From: Fasciola hepatica | Lineage: Eukaryota > Platyhelminthes > Trematoda > Plagiorchiida > Fasciolidae | Assembly (NCBI GenBank): GCA_948099385.1 | Contig: CANUEZ040000002.1 | Coordinates: forward strand, 2,424,001 to 2,488,000 | Reading direction: 5' to 3' | DNA: 64,000 nt | Part shown: in pieces, positions 33,774 through 47,800 of the stretch | How the letters are laid out: each line of letters begins with the position of its first letter | Numbering within the stretch: the stretch's first letter is position 1 | Program-made: the position numbers and the translations under genes | The notes under the pieces: model-generated | What the model was told of the DNA's origin: nothing | What the model saw: the letters and a program-made list of their open reading frames with translations, nothing else | The model's database searches: none

Positions 33774-35249
33774 CCTGATGTTTTAGTTTTTTACTCCCAC
33801 CTCTTCGATAATCTGTTGCTACGAGCGATGCACACCACACAGGTTGATGTCCGTTGGCCGGTGTGCTTTCGTGACTAAGTCAACTTACACTATCGTTTGC
33901 GGTCAGTGCGGTCAAATACCAGTTAAGTGTGTATTCTCCCTGGATGCCGAAGCACGTTTCCGTTTCCTCTTCTGAACTGTGGCCTTGCTATCACATGGTG
34001 CCACGTCGATTCGTAACGTCTAGCATCTGTGACGCTTCCTAGTGTGTTTGGTCGTAGTGTAAGTTTCACTCCAAAGGGCTTATTTGAAAGCAATTTTAAC
34101 CCGAAATCTAGCAGTTGATTTCTCTGTGAACTGTGAAATAGCATCAAAATCGTTGGATCCCGAACGACTCACTATTCCTAGTGTTCCACATGTGCTGCGG
34201 AAGAAATATCGGGGTTCAAATTTATTGAAATTCCCTAAGAAGTTCACTTCCATATGCTGTCCCCACTAGATGCGGTCAGATTCCCCGACTCAGTACTGCC
34301 CGTTTTGCAGCCGAACATTTCGTCAACGGTAGGGTGTACGCGCAGCAGTTAGTTCAGTCTTTCTATGAGGCTCAGATATATGGCTGGTACGCGGAAACTC
34401 GGTGGTTGTGCATCGATTTCTTTATAGTATTGTTCGAATATTTTGAGAACACTGTACCGGCAGTGCTAAGGTTAGGTGTAGGTTATTGGAAACCAGAGGT
34501 CAGTCAGTGGAACAACTACTTAATTTAAACAGGCTAATATGACTGGGACATATGTTCCGCATACCGCTGATAGACTTCTTCGGCCTACACTGTTCTTTGA
34601 GGAGGGTGGTGGATGGAAGGTAGATCGAGGCGCTCAGTCCATTACAGCAAATAAGTATGAAAACCTAGACGAGTAAACTTGGTCGAACAGGATATGTCAC
34701 ACTTCAGGGCGGTAGTCCACGAGTTTCATCCACTAAACGGTTGGAGATATTAAGTGGCATGGCTAGGTGTAGCAGTCAGTGGCGAAGATACATTATCTGT
34801 GATGTTTGCATAACGTCTACACTAGCAAATAGGTCCATACTAGGCACAAGGTAGATGCATGTCATTGGATTGTTCATTAGGAAGGAGCTCATCCGAGAAC
34901 TAAGTTGTTTGCGCCTCTCGTAAGTGCTGGAGATCGGTGACGAATGAATACATCGTGACGCAGTGTGGACGTTTCGCAGATAGGATGTTTTTGGCGAGTC
35001 TCCACCATGCTCACAGAACCTGCTCGAGTTTTGATGTGGCGTTGTGTAACTGACTGGACGGTTTGCACGATGGTTCTACCATGGTCTTCAAGCGGTGAGC
35101 TGATTGCCCATACGTGGGCTCAGACCAACTGGCCTTCATTCCAGTTTTTAATTCTGACTGACCTATTCGTCCTCGGAATCCATCAATCACCTTAAATGGA
35201 TGACTAATCACTATTACCGGAAGAAGATGAGTTCTACCTTCTTGCTAGT
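33774..35249. other. No gene recognised
   Basis: Intergenic DNA without a recognisable coding motif. Some of the open frames may be worn LINE sequence but I could not align them to landmarks. Confidence 0.35.
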
Positions 35250-36275
35250 CTCCTCTGTGGCACTTATATCACTTAATCGGAGCCACCGCCGTGGATGTTG
35301 ATGCATTTCGGATTTATGTGATGAGTGTACTACGAGAAGAGAATTGCTGCCTCTTCCAACCTTCTGATTGGTATGGCCCTGGAGACGTCCTATTTGTCAA
35401 GGACGACAGCGGTACTGGATATTTCCCTAGCGAAAAGCTTTTTGACCAAGAAAGTCAGGACAGCTCTTTCAAGTAAAGATCCAAGTAGGTTACAGCTATT
35501 TGTCCAACACCAAACGTTTCGGTTTCTGAGGCGAATATAAACCTCGCAGAGAAGTTATCTGTGCAGCTGCGTTTCGCCCACAGGGCTAATACAAGATGAA
35601 GCATCTTCGCGCATTCGGAAAAGCTCGTTTGACGTTTTGTAGTCTCAGCCATACGCAACTTCGGCGTGACATCTGCTCATTTATCAAGGGTGGGTTGTGC
35701 GACGCGTCAGTCAGACCAGTCATGTGTGGTACAGAAACTTGGCCACCGCAGATGAAACATCTACGAAGATTAGTAATCGAACACCGATGAATTTTACAGC
35801 ACTACTCGAATCTGGTGAGAGCATCGTAAAAGCAAAGCTGAGTTTTGGCATGGAGTCGTAAGCACGCGAACTGAACCATTTGGTGGAACGCTGAAGGTCA
35901 CCGGGCTAAGGTGGTCGGAGCGTGTGTTGTGTATGTCATTGGGCAGAATACCTCGGCGCGCAGTGTCATTCTTGGAGGGATCGCTGGAAAACGAGTAAAG
36001 GTTGTCAATTCGTGACGCCAAGAAAGTTAGGAGAAGCCTAAGGAGTATGGACGTGGCCTTGTGCAGTCTACTAGGTTTCCTGGGCAGGGTCCAAGAGATC
36101 TCTCACTAACCGGCTGGATACACTGGAGGATATGGCTTGATTTCACGATTATTGACGCTCTTGTACTCAAGTTTGTCCATTGGTCAGGCGCTATTTGGAG
36201 TTTTCTTACCACTGTTTTTCTCATTGCTTTCGATGGAAATTCTGACGCAGCAACCAGAGCCACTGCACCCAGCAC
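35250..36275 (+). pseudogene. RTE-like LINE relic, RT C-terminal region
   Basis: Broken + strand translation carries SVRPVMCGTETWPP near 35708-35750 (counterpart of SVLLYSCETWGL in the LINE at 41.2 kb), then RFPGQGPRDLSLTGW near 36065-36120 (counterpart of RLRGCGPKDPSTSW). Order and spacing fit the C-terminal tail of this LINE group. Many stops and frame shifts. Confidence 0.6.
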
Positions 36276-37440
36276 TTGATAATTTGTTTGATCTGGACTG
36301 AGTTGTTATTCATGAACGTGGTATTTCACTGACTGTGTTTTGTGTTGTACGGATTCATATGTGACGACTTTGGGAAAAGCTTCAGGAGGCGGTTGCTTTT
36401 GATTTTTTGGGTTAATCGTTCCAATTGCTAGGCTTTCAGGAGTCTGGAAAAGCTGCTTGCATAGTTTTGTGAATTTTTAGTTGCTTGGGGTCAGGTTGAA
36501 AGCAGTCCTTGTAAACCACTCGTAGGATTGGTTTGCTTATATCCACAATCGTGCCTCTTTGTAGACAGATATTCTAGACAGACCTCATGTGCGAGGGCTT
36601 AAGACTTACAGCAACCTTTCCTTTTACAACTAAAATGAATTCTCATACTGAGAAGTATGCAACCGAAACTGATTCCTCCGCGTTGCTAGTCATTCGGAGG
36701 ATCTGCGACTTCTGATCATTCTTCCGAACGCCAGAATTGCATGGAATTGCTGGGGTAGACCCGCTGCATCTAAGCTAGTGCCTGCCGCTTGGTCGAGGGT
36801 TGTTGCTCCCACCTAAGGTCCAACTTGACTGTGAGCTTGGGAAAGATAATGGAAATTCCCGTTCCTAAAGTGAGGTAGACAAGGGCCTAGGAGTTCACTG
36901 GAATCAGCTATTGTATTATTTCGTGAAAACGGCCTAATCTTAAAAATAACGCAGTCGATAAGCGGCTGTCGCTAGGTTGTCATCATACAGCGATAAACAG
37001 CGAACAGAAGCAAGCCGGGTTACAATCAAACTGACTCGTGGTGCTGATGGTCGGCGAAATGTAGTCAATAATACTAGAAGACAAATTACCCACTAAATAG
37101 TAATAATGGCAGCGATAAAACTATGCTAGTAGCTCCGTACTCTTATGACACGGTAAAGACGACTTTCTCAAGCGGTCGAGTGTTTTGGGAGCGATGCAGT
37201 CAGTAAATTTACATCGAAGGTCTCCTGGCGAGACTATTTCGTTGTAGGATTTTTCTATTCCTGTTTTTGTGCGCAGTAGCAGAGACGTGCCTCATGACCT
37301 CAAATGCCCACTGCACTGACGGTTAACTGGCAGTTGTGACGGCGAGACTTCGAGCGGCGAAGAACCACACGTGGTCCCCATAAGTCAGGTATGATAGCGA
37401 GCCGAACGATAGTTCGTTAGTTCCTACCACTAACGTTAAC
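36276..37440. other. No gene; probable SINE remnant near 37300-37390
   Basis: Mostly unassignable. At 37300-37390 the reverse strand of the SINE body is visible (GCCCACTGCACTGACGG, then CGGCGAAGAACCACACG and GGTCCCCATAAGTCAGG). Confidence 0.4.
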
Positions 37441-37497
37441 AATAATGCAAACGATGGTTTCGTTACAAAGCGTTATTTACGCTCCCGCCCGCCCCGC

Positions 37498-37516
37498 CCC
37501 CCCCCCCCCCCCCCCC
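37498..37516. repeat. C homopolymer tract
   Basis: A run of 17-18 Cs. Length is likely to be unstable and may be inexact in the assembly. Confidence 0.85.
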
Positions 37517-37719
37517 GAAGACGCTTGCTGTGACGCTCTCACACGGTACACGCTGAATTTTCTCCCATACCTCACCCCCGAACACTTTCATATTATTCGG
37601 AAACTGCTTCCGGCCGTACTTGCAAGTGTCTCTGAGAGAAGTCCTGTTTTTGTTCTTCCGCGTCTTCCTTGGTCTAACATCCAGGTCTCACCGAATTTGC
37701 TTTCTGGTACTCTTCGCCT

Positions 37720-38600
37720 CAGGCGTCGTTTTAAGCTGGCCACATCTGACGTGTGAACGCTGATGCGTGCAGGATGACACGCGTATTTAGCTTGCACGCT
37801 GGAGACCCGTGTCATTGAGGTGTGTTGTATTCAGGATACTCGCATGTATGACTCCAACTCGGACGTTCGAATGATCCCCCATTCAGTCCTTTTGCAAAGT
37901 TCTGCCTGCGTTTGTCTGGGGATCCTAAGGCTGCGACTGCTGGTCTTGCTGTGGAAGACGTAGGTAGGACTGCGCTGTTTGACTAGATCTCAGTCGACAG
38001 TCAGTTGTGCACCGTGAGACCTTGACATTTGTGCCAAGTAAGCAAACGCCGTCCCGATGGACGCAATTTGTTTGTCGTCTCGGCTTATGCCCCTACAAAT
38101 TGCAACCCCGATGCAATCGAAGATGTGTTCGACGGAAAGGTACACGGCCCCTTATGTAATACAAAACGAGGTGATATCGTGATTTTAGCTAGAGATATGA
38201 ATGCTAGTTAGTCAACTGTCCTCGAACGAGGCGGCTTTTCTGGCCTTGATTCCTGTCGTTCAGAAAACTGGGAACCGTTGTTGGCTCTTTGCTCAGAACA
38301 TCGCCTGTTTTTTCTGCCCGTATGAACGTCAGACTTTCTAATAGCTGGTGCTTCCGCCGGCTGGTGTCTACTGTCTTCGAGTCAGCAATGGACCCATATC
38401 GACTACGTCGCAATTAGCTAGGATGCTAAACTACCGGTCCTACTGGAACACTCCCCTTGACTCCGATCACGCGTTAGTTTTCACTAAGCTGTCCATGTGC
38501 TTCTTTGGGCGAGCCAAACGCACAGTGCAGCAGCGGCTAAGCTGCGATATGCTGTTGGTCCGTTATGCCTCTCAACTTTCCGAAAACGTTCCATCTGATA
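37720..38600 (+). pseudogene. RTE-like LINE relic A, endonuclease part
   Basis: Broken frames follow the APE endonuclease of the LINE group: EVCCIQDTRM near 37822-37850, NLFVVSAYAPTNCNPDA near 38063-38113, DIVILARDMNA near 38172-38206, DSDHALVFTKLSM near 38460. No RT follows before the next LINE 5' end at about 38620, so this is a separate truncated copy. Confidence 0.7.
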
Positions 38601-38619
38601 AGCTACGATCAACCTCACC

Positions 38620-41600
38620 ACCTTTGTCTTCTGTCCTTAACCACCTCTGCCCCATCTATCCACCCATAATGCTCCCACTGATAATTCGGTCGATACTCGA
38701 AACGGTTCGTTGTCAAGTAGTGTCGTAAATAAACCACACTCACGTAACTCATTTTCTCAAGCCTCGTCAGCCTCTGCATCTCGGCACCTTCAACGTGCGT
38801 ACTCTCATGCAGGCCGGTCAGCAGGCGTGCCTAGCTCTAACAATGGGCTCCGAAAATTAACATACGCTGCGTCAATGAAATGCGTTTCCAGGATGCCAGT
38901 AGTGTGATTCAACTAACTGTTCCTGGTATCTCATCGAGGTATTTTCTGCACATTTCAGGAGACGAAGCAGCTAGAGCGGTGGTTCAACGTGATGTAGGGA
39001 TAGTCTTGACTGACAAGGCTGAGGCTGCTCTTTTAGACTGGATCCCTGTTGACAGTCGTTTATGTGCTGTAAGACTCCAGGGGTCAGTCGGTGTTCGAGA
39101 GAATGGTTGTTTTAAGCGCAACTTGTCTGTGATCTCGGCATACGCCCCAACGGACTGCAGCTAAGACTTGCAGAAAGATGAGTTCTATGATGAACTCACC
39201 AGTCTTGTTCGCAGCAGTAGGGTTCTGACATTGTAGTTGCTATCAGGTGATTTTAATGCACAAGTTGGCAAACTTAGTACGACAGAAGCTTGCTTAGGTG
39301 AGCGTTGTCCTTTACCCGCTGAGCGTACAGATAACGGGGATAGGCTTCTCCAGTTTTGTGCAGACAATCGGTTGTTGTTGTCTAGCACAAATTACCGACA
39401 CAGCTCGCGTCGCACAGCAACATGGCGCTCGAACTCTACAAGCATTTCGAGACAGATTGATTATATCGCCGTAAGCTACCGGTGGCGCAGTTCTGTTCAG
39501 AACTAGGTTTTACTGGTCCACGTACGTAGAGTGGGACGATGCATTAGTTTTCATGCGATTATCTCCAGCCGCATGGTAATCGTCGCAAACCGCAAACCGG
39601 ATTAGCCGTGCAACGTTTGTGTGATCCAGAAGTACGCACCCGTTATGAACAGAAGTTAGGACATGAGCTAGGATCTACGACGAACAGTAATGTAAATGAG
39701 CGTTGGGCTCATATCAGACAGGCGATGCACGTTGCAGGTTTTGGTTGTGGTCCCAGATCCGATGTCGATCAAAGACCCTGGATTTCGCAAGAGTCGCTGA
39801 TTATCATGAAGCAAAAGCATCAGCTCTCGAACAATAAGGAAAAGAATAAGATACGAAGGAAACTACAAAGGCATGTTACGAAAAGCCTTAAGAATGATCG
39901 CGGAAATTGGTAGGCCAAGGTAGCCGAAGAAATGGAAATAGCAGCTTCTTCAGGCAACAGTCAGAGACTGTTCAAACTTAATCGCGACACCGGTGGACGG
40001 CGCACCTAGGTCAGTGAAACGATATGCGATAGAAATGGAGAACCCATTGATGACAAACCGAAAAGGCTGGACCGTTGAGCAGAATACTTCAAGGAACAGT
40101 TTAGCAGGCCGCACGCAAGTGTAGTTACTCCTGTATCAACTACTGCGATTCCTTAAGGAGTGTCACTTGAGCCCCCATCGGAAATAGAAGTAGAAACGCA
40201 TTCGACTAATAAGACTAGGGAAAGCGGCCGGTCTCGACGTGAATTTCCAGTTCTTTTCAAACTGGGTGGAGATGCTTTGGTAAAATCACTCACCTCCTTG
40301 CTCCTTGACATTTGGAACGAGGAGCGTATTTCGTTAATATGGAGTGAGTCGTTGATTGTTCCCCTCTCCAAGAAAGGAATACGCATTTACTGTAGTAACC
40401 ATCGTGGGATTAGCTTGATTCCGATATTCACCAAAGTATTAGCCTCGATTTTGTTGCATCGTCTTACACCGGCTCGCGAGAGGAACACCGACGAACAACA
40501 GGGTGGATTCCACCCAGGTCGAGGATGCATCGACCAGATTTTTACTCTTCGTCGACTACTTGAAACACGTCACATGCACCGCTGACCGACAGTAATGATT
40601 TACTTGGACTTGAAAGGTGCCTTCGATTCAGTTGATCGAGCAGCGCTTTCCAGTACTCTTCATCGAGGTTTGCCCCAGGAGCTCGTGAATCTACTGAGAT
40701 CATTGTATTCTCATACCTCTGGCCGCGTAAGAGCTCATGGTGAACCTCCAGGTCGGTTCGAAACAACCAGCCGTATTCGACAGGGATGTCCCAATACTGC
40801 ATTCGTGTTCAACTTCGTCATTGGCGACATAGTAAAGAGTGCGTTGCGAAATTTACCGGATGAGAGGGACGTCGAACTGGGAAATCGTGAAAAGCTATGT
40901 GACATCGACTACGCGGACGACGTTGTCTGCTTGTTCGAATGCACGGAATATGCTTAACGTGAACTAGATAGACTCACAAGAGCTGTAGTTCCATTCGACA
41001 TGCACTTTGCACCTTCTAAGTGTAAAGTGATGTTGCAAGACTGGACTGCAACGATTCCGAGCTTGATGCTCGATGGGAGGTGCTGGCAATTGTTTACCAC
41101 TTCACCTACCTTGGCAGCAGCACGACGACGGATGGGAGAACTGTAGTAGAGATGAGCACACGCATATCGAGGGCTCGAGCGGCGTATGCTGGACTGAAGC
41201 ACTTGTGGCGTCGATCTGATATTTCACTGAAGTTGAAAGGTCATGTATACTGTGCCACGGTGCGTTCAGTTTTGTTGTATAGCTGTGAAACTTGGGGTCT
41301 GCGTGCGGAAGACATTCGTTGTCTTTAGGTTTTTAACCACCGATGTTTGCGTAGTATCGCTAGAATTGGGTGGAATAGGCGAGTGAGCAATGTTGAGGTC
41401 AGAAATCTAGTATTGGGTACTAGTTGAGAGAACGTTCTGTCACAACGTATCCGACTTATTAGAGTTCGTTGGTTGGGGCATGTGTGACGCAAGTCAAATA
41501 CACGTCTACCCTACCGTGTCTTATTCTCCGTTTATCCCAGGGAGTTGGAGAGAACACGAAGAGGTGAACAGATGACGTGGCAGCGAGGAATGAGAAAATG

Positions 41601-41957
41601 TACAGCAGACTTCGGAAAAGTAGGTGCTTCACGTCTTCGTGGGTGTGGTCCAAAAGATCCGTCAACCAGTTGGCTGGTGACACTGAAGGATATGGCAGCG
41701 AACTGCGAGCAGTGGCGATCGTGTTGTCACTTTCTGTCGAATCAAAATGATTGATCGATGTGCGTTTGTACAGTTAGGCTGTGTGTTCCTTGTGTTGGCT
41801 ACTAGGGCGTGCTTAACTTTTCCCACCCATGTAGGTCCATTCTCTGTCCATATTGTATATTCATACTCTCTAATTCAACGTGCAAGATGGTGAGAAAGGC
41901 AGTGGTCAGTGGGGCTTGCCCTACTGTTTATGGCTATACAATGATGATGATGATGCG
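38620..41957 (+). pseudogene. RTE-like LINE B, near full length, decayed
   Basis: 5' leader (38620-38780), then HLGTFNVRTLMQAGQQACLA (38778), the endonuclease (SVISAYAPTDCS 39126; GDFNAQVG 39246; QIDYIAVSYRWRS 39453), a linker (YEQKLGHELGS), the RT (NHRGISLIPIFTKVLAS 40398; GGFHPGRGCIDQIFTLR 40501; IYLDLKGAFDSVD 40597; IRQGCPNTAFVFNF 40775; DYADDV 40907) and the C-terminal tail (LLYSCETWGLRAEDIRCL; RLRGCGPKDPSTSW; EQWRSCCHFLS) to stop 41752. It ends in an (ATG)n tract at 41941-41955, typical of the RTE group. The catalytic YADD box is readable, but stops and frame shifts occur in the endonuclease, linker, RT and tail. I assign RTE-like from the tail and the trinucleotide 3' end; the exact clade is an inference. 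Confidence 0.82.
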
Positions 41958-41959
41958 TT

Positions 41960-42487
<528 letters not shown>

Positions 42488-42800
42488 CAATCAACGGGCA
42501 CTGGCTCGCCGTTGGGCGGCTGCCTTGTGGTATCTCCTACCGATATTAATTCGGATTTTTCTTTGAGTTTTGTTCAGCTGTTCCTCTATGTATAACATTT
42601 CCCCGAGCAACACGTATCCAGGTGACTAGTTATCCTCATGAAGTTTTTGTCGCTAGATCTCGTTTTCCTTTCTTTCAATACTGGTTTTTCTCTGGACTGG
42701 TAAACTGTGGAGCGCTCACCCGTTTCTATCTTCCCACCCACTCACAATTTCCTATTGTTTGAAAGCAGGATCAATTTACTGGTTCTAACGTGAATATTGC

Positions 42801-43850
42801 CTTGCCACCTAATTTTACAGTCTTTTGATTACGAGGTTTACCCTCTATACTGCAACTCAATTTACGTGAAATGAAGAAGTCATTTCGGCCCAAATTGCTG
42901 AATATTGCTGTCACGAGTCACTCATCCCAACGGTGCCCCCTGTGATCTCCGCAGAGCACAGTATAAACTGAAAGTCTACACTAGATGGCATCCTTTAACA
43001 CCAGTGGTAAAGAGCGTGGATACGTGAGTCAACGCTATCGAATATGTGAAAGTGTCGCATGAAGAGACCGGCCCTGACAACTTCGCGGCACAAACTTAAG
43101 CGAATCAATCGTAGTGTTCAAGCGGAAGAACGAGTTGGCTGAATGTGGGGCGGGTAAAAATCAATATCTATTCCACAAGTGGTCAGATCAGAGCAGATTT
43201 GGACATGCTACGCAGATTGTAGTGGGTAATGATGATCTGTGCATGGTATGACGTTCCAACTGAAAGAATTTATCTATTTACTGCTTTGACGATATCCACT
43301 CACTCAGTGATTCGACACAAGGCCGCATATCGCGTCCATTGTTACCGGTTGTCAAACTGATTTATTATCTACCTCGACTGACGTCTCCGACCCCTCTCAC
43401 TAATTCCGAATTGATATACTATTACATGTTGTTCGTATTGGGTTTTCATGAAGATACAGGTGTTAAATCCTAACGAAGATATCAAATCGGTCTGGTTTAA
43501 ACGGCTCGTTGCTACACATAGCCTCTAAATGCACTCCGAACGAACCTATACTCTGGTCGGCTGTTTGACGTAGTATACAACCCTGATTCCACATTTTTGA
43601 AGGCGCCCAGTAGAACCGACCGACAGATTTCATTTTTAAAGCCTGCAACCCACTTCAAACAAAACGGTCACATCTGATTGTCAGCTAAAATGTGATTAAC
43701 ATAAAAGTTGGTGATACACCAAAAACCGTAGCATCAGAACTCTGTGATGACTTTTGACGAAGAATGTGCTTGAAAATCAGTGAGACGAAACTAGGTTCAC
43801 GTCCGCTAGACGATAGCAACAAAAACCTTTGCATGTTCTCCATGAATCTA
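42801..43850. other. No gene recognised
   Basis: No coding motif, RNA gene or clear repeat could be supported in this stretch. Confidence 0.35.
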
Positions 43851-43869
43851 AATACTAGTACCCGAGTGT

Positions 43870-44060
43870 GCTACCGGCAGCGCTCCTGGTTTCAGAGACT
43901 GATCACCGGTTTTAAAGTACAAGGTTCGAACGCCAGCTAACTTTGGTCCAGTGAAGTTCCGCTGTCAGCCGCCGACTAGGCACCACATCCAATTCACTGA
44001 GACCTTAGGTAGCTATCGGCAACCAGATCTCAGGATCTTCGTTTTCATTCCTCGTGTAAC
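43870..44060 (+). repeat. Worn SINE-like copy
   Basis: B-box-like GGTTCGAACGCC near 43922, preceded by a tRNA-like head, then the family order of a GTCC segment, GACTAGGCACCACATCC and a CAACCAGATCTCAGG body. Strongly diverged. Confidence 0.45.
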
Positions 44061-44087
44061 CGTCAGGCTGTAAGTCGACACACTGGT

Positions 44088-44215
44088 GTTCGATTGGTGT
44101 GAGTGTGGGAACCCGATGAGACACTTGCTGGGCTTGGGACTCATGTAGTTTCCTGTTTTTGTCAATTTAGGTCGAACATTAGCAAACCCCAGCAAAGACC
44201 ACTAGTTCTGCATAC
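44088..44215 (+). repeat. Dispersed repeat X, copy 1 (diverged)
   Basis: TGGTGTTCGATTGGTGTGAG, GACTCATGTAGTTT, then TTAGGTCGAACATTAGCAAAC and CCACTAGTTCTGCATACTAC. The same order occurs at 55995-56180 and 56370-56545 with higher mutual similarity. Confidence 0.55.
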
Positions 44216-45459
44216 TACACCCCCTCCTAGTACAGTGAACCTTTGCGGATATAAGGTATGCACCTTCTCCTGCGCACAATCCATTCTATAATCACCGATC
44301 ACCTTGGCAAAACGAATTTATTTAATCATGAAGAACGTAAAGACAGTTGAGTTGCACGCTAAACGAACCGGGCTGAAATTGTATTGTTACCGACTATATA
44401 GTGAACGCGTAATGCCAAGTTCGGTGTCGCAGCAAACGCCAGTATAATAATGCAACAGTTAGAATATATTTTTCTTACTCAATACTCGACCCGGAGCGCT
44501 TCTTTGTACATGATCATTTCACTTTCTCGTGCAACAACGTCCTGAATGATGATGGTAGTACATTACAAGTCGTCCGCAGCTTTTAGTACCTCCACGTTTA
44601 TGCATGAGTGAAGTGGATCGAGTACTTCCGCAGCCGTATTAGTGCACTGTATTTGTCAGGGAAAACCGGTAACCGTGTAATCCGAATTCAGAGCCACACA
44701 AGGCTCAACAGGTCAGGTGTAGTAAAGATACGAGCGACATCAAAGTGTTATCTACCACCGAAGTGGTGACAATTCAATGAACAGTATATATCCACAACTT
44801 GGGCAGCGCAAGCGTATGAAAATACTGCGGTATCAACTCGGCATTCAAAGACAGTTAGCATGTCATGTCTACCTCCACGGCGTTTTTGCAATTCCGTCCC
44901 TCAGACTGAGACCTGGATGGCACGTGGAAGATACCATCGCGATTGTCCTGTTTTAAAGTTGTAAAAGATGAGACGAGTGAGGAAAAATAATGCTCTATGG
45001 CATCTCGACAACAAAACATCCGCTGTCGTAAAAAATTCAATCGGGTAGATTATTGACCAGCATGTCAAGTAGCTGCTCTCTTTATCGAACTCCGTGCACA
45101 GACCTTGTCACGGACAAAGATCAAGTCGAGATTCACAAATGACGTACAGAGTGGATGCAGCAAAACAGTTTCGCTAAATGGAACATCCCACGTACTTCTA
45201 GCAGGAGTCCATAAGAGTTCGGCATTTCTCGCTCGAAAACAATCCGATGACAGTGAACCGTCAACACTCAGTCTCGTCATTCAGACAGACATACTGCTAA
45301 AAATGCATCCACCGACACAAAACTTGATGGTTTCGATCGATAGCTAGGTTGTCTTCTTGCATTCTGAACCTTCCACTCAATTTGATGGATTGACAAATAA
45401 TTCGAAGGTAAATCAAACACTGGGCATATCACAAGACTGTTTTTTTGTCCATTACATGC
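44216..45459. other. No gene; SINE fragment near 44670-44765
   Basis: Mostly unassignable. At 44670-44765 (- strand) a CAGGTCAGGTGTAGTAAAG and TATCTACCACCGAAGTGG segment resembles the SINE head and body. Confidence 0.35.
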
Positions 45460-45650
45460 TTGCGCGTGGGTGCAGTGGAAGGGGTGTACCCCATGGCTAC
45501 AAAAGCCCACCGCATTTTTGGAAGCAACCGCCAACCGGACTCTAAGACTTGGTGTGGATAACCACGTAAGATCCCAATAGGTTAGGTGTGGTACCGAGCC
45601 GGCTGGCAGTTGATTACTGCCTACCACCCAGGCAACCCTGCTGCTCAATT
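45460..45650 (-). repeat. SINE copy
   Basis: On the - strand the family body is visible: TTACCACCACACC-like start, CAAGTCTTAGAGTCCGG, AAAATGCGGTGGGC and a TGGGGTACACCCC near the 3' end. Confidence 0.55.
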
Positions 45651-46170
45651 CCACTTGCTCTGTTTCGCAGACAGCTGTGGTCTAAGGTCTTAAGTCGACC
45701 AAAATCTATATACAAATCCAAAGTCCCAAAGACTTGCAGAAAAAATGTCCAAACTGCAAAGCAGAATGATCCTTCTGATCCATTGAAATGTCATGTTGTC
45801 CCCAAAAGTGCTTCGAACCAGCGTACACTGACCAGGATTTGGATATGCACGCCTTAACTTTTCTTAGGGCACACAGGCGCCTGGGAACGGGAAAGGATCG
45901 TCAACGACCAGGCCCCCGACAACCACCGTGTATGTGGGGATAATCGAACAACATAAAGCAGCACTACCCTCTGAGAGTACAAAGACCACACAAAACCGTC
46001 TCTGCACTTGTCAGCCTGTTAAAAATGATCCCTGGCTTCGAACATGGAAAGGTATTATCGGTACGTTCTAAGTCGTACAGTTTACCTTCCTTACTCGGGC
46101 TAGTCCAGTAGTGCTGGAGAGGCAGTCCGTCAGTCCTCCCAGAGACAACTACCGTTAGACCAGCAGATCG

Positions 46171-46235
46171 AAGGTTGAAGAAGAGACGTCGAACAGCCGA
46201 GTGGCCTTTCGTTGAGCCCGGTCAGAAAGAGGCAG

Positions 46236-46277
<42 letters not shown>

Positions 46278-46577
46278 ATTTATATATAATTACATAGGCT
46301 TCTTTTATGACATACTTACGCATGAGTGCAGTGGAATGTGCACTTACCCCATAGCCACGAAGGCCCACTGCACTATTGGGGATAACCGGCAGCCAGACCC
46401 TGAGACTTGGAGTGGCGAAGAACCGCATAAGGTCCCAATAGGTCAGATGTGGTAACGATTCGGATTGAGAACAAGCATCGTACCAACGCAACAACAACAG
46501 AAAAAAGTTACAAGGTCGGGGAGAGATTAGGAGTTTACATTACCATTACAACAAGAAAAGCAATTTTTTATATTTTC
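46171..46577 (-). repeat. Inverted-repeat arm, right (SINE body + TA tract)
   Basis: Reverse complement of 41960-42487 with very few substitutions in the non-microsatellite part (for example GTGCACATTCC versus GTGCCCATTCT). Its TA tract (46238-46271) is much shorter than that of the left arm. Confidence 0.85.
46238..46271. repeat. (TA)n microsatellite
   Basis: Short TA tract at the position equivalent to 42288-42402 in the other arm. Confidence 0.9.
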
Positions 46578-46599
46578 ACCGCACACGTTTTGTAATTTT

Positions 46600-47460
46600 T
46601 TGTCTGCTTTCCAGTTGTTTACGGTGAACGAGAAGTCAACAGACAGGCCATACAGCATTCGTGCCACTGGATTCGATTCCGAGCCATATCTCTCAGTGTC
46701 TCCAACCAACGGCAACCCTCATCTCTTGGGCCCTAATCAGGAAGACGGAAAGCATCAACTGAAGTCAGAACCATTGCGCCAACTCATAAGCTGACCGCCG
46801 CGCCGCTTCTCCCAGCCTTGTCCAGCACGTGCAAAAAGAGCATAATACGGTAAACGATGGGCAGGCATACTCAAAAGCGTAATCGGGCCATCGGAGGCGT
46901 TGTAGGGTGATTATCACGGTTAGAGGACGACTATCTGAACCGAACACGACGACGAACCTCGTCATTGCGCACCCAATGTTCCCACCAGACACGAGCAATG
47001 CTTCCGAGACATCGGTGGTCGAATACAAAAAGCCGCCAAGCATCCTCAACGCAGAGGGGCCAGGCCTCGCAACTGTGGAGAAGAACACTACGAATTGTGG
47101 CACTGTACACCCTTCTCTTGAGAGAGATCCTGGTGTCACGGCGACGCCACAGTTGTCGCAAATGTGCGAAAGCTGCTTTAGCTGTCGCTGTTCTTGAGCT
47201 GATTTCCCAACATCAGCTGTTATCAAGCTCCTAAGGTATTCAAAGTTGCCGAGTAACTCAAGCTGATCATCACTGACGTTGAGCGCAGGCACAGGCTCCT
47301 GCCAATCTTACAAAAGCACTTTGCACTTGGAAGGCGCAAAGTGTATGCCATATCTGGATACCTCAATCGCCAAGTGGTCCAAAGTGATGCACTACCTGTG
47401 CATTGTCACTCAGCAAGGCGATATCATCATTTCCGAAGAAAGACGAAATAGAATGTAGCC
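46600..47460 (-). pseudogene. RTE-like LINE relic C, RT C-terminus and tail
   Basis: On the - strand, in shifting frames: an IALLSDNAQ segment near 47415, FAPSKCK-like text near 47325, LLGNFEYLRSLI near 47245, LWRRRDTRISLKRRVYSATIRSVLLHSCEAWPL near 47060-47150, VFDHRCLGSIARVWW near 46995, a WxxRRG(G)QL remnant near 46805, and the tail. Same landmarks as LINE B but a different subfamily. The 3' part (46610-46860) is also similar to 57460-57690. Confidence 0.75.
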
Positions 47461-47800
47461 AGAATTTCCACCCGTGGCACTACAGTGGGCACGGTCGACC
47501 AAAGAACCCGTTGGGTGTGAAAATGGAAAAGAAAGTGGAAAGGGAGTGGAAATGACAAAAAGTTGTGTACGGTGTAGCAATGTTCGTTAGTGCGCACGGA
47601 AGACCAGTCAATCATAGTGGTGGAATCTGTCCTAGTTGTTTGTGTTGCGGGTGTTGTACTATTCGGTCGCCCAGTCCATAGTAGGCATTATTCGAGAATG
47701 CACCTTTCGCCTTTGCGCAACCAGGCGCGTCCTGCAACGCATCAGGGTTGGTCCAGATGAGCCGGTGTCCAATTGTATGGTTCATTAGTTTCTTCTGGAT
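47461..47800. other. No gene recognised
   Basis: Short gap between LINE relic C and the terminus of the interrupted repeat element at 47801. Nothing supported. Confidence 0.3.
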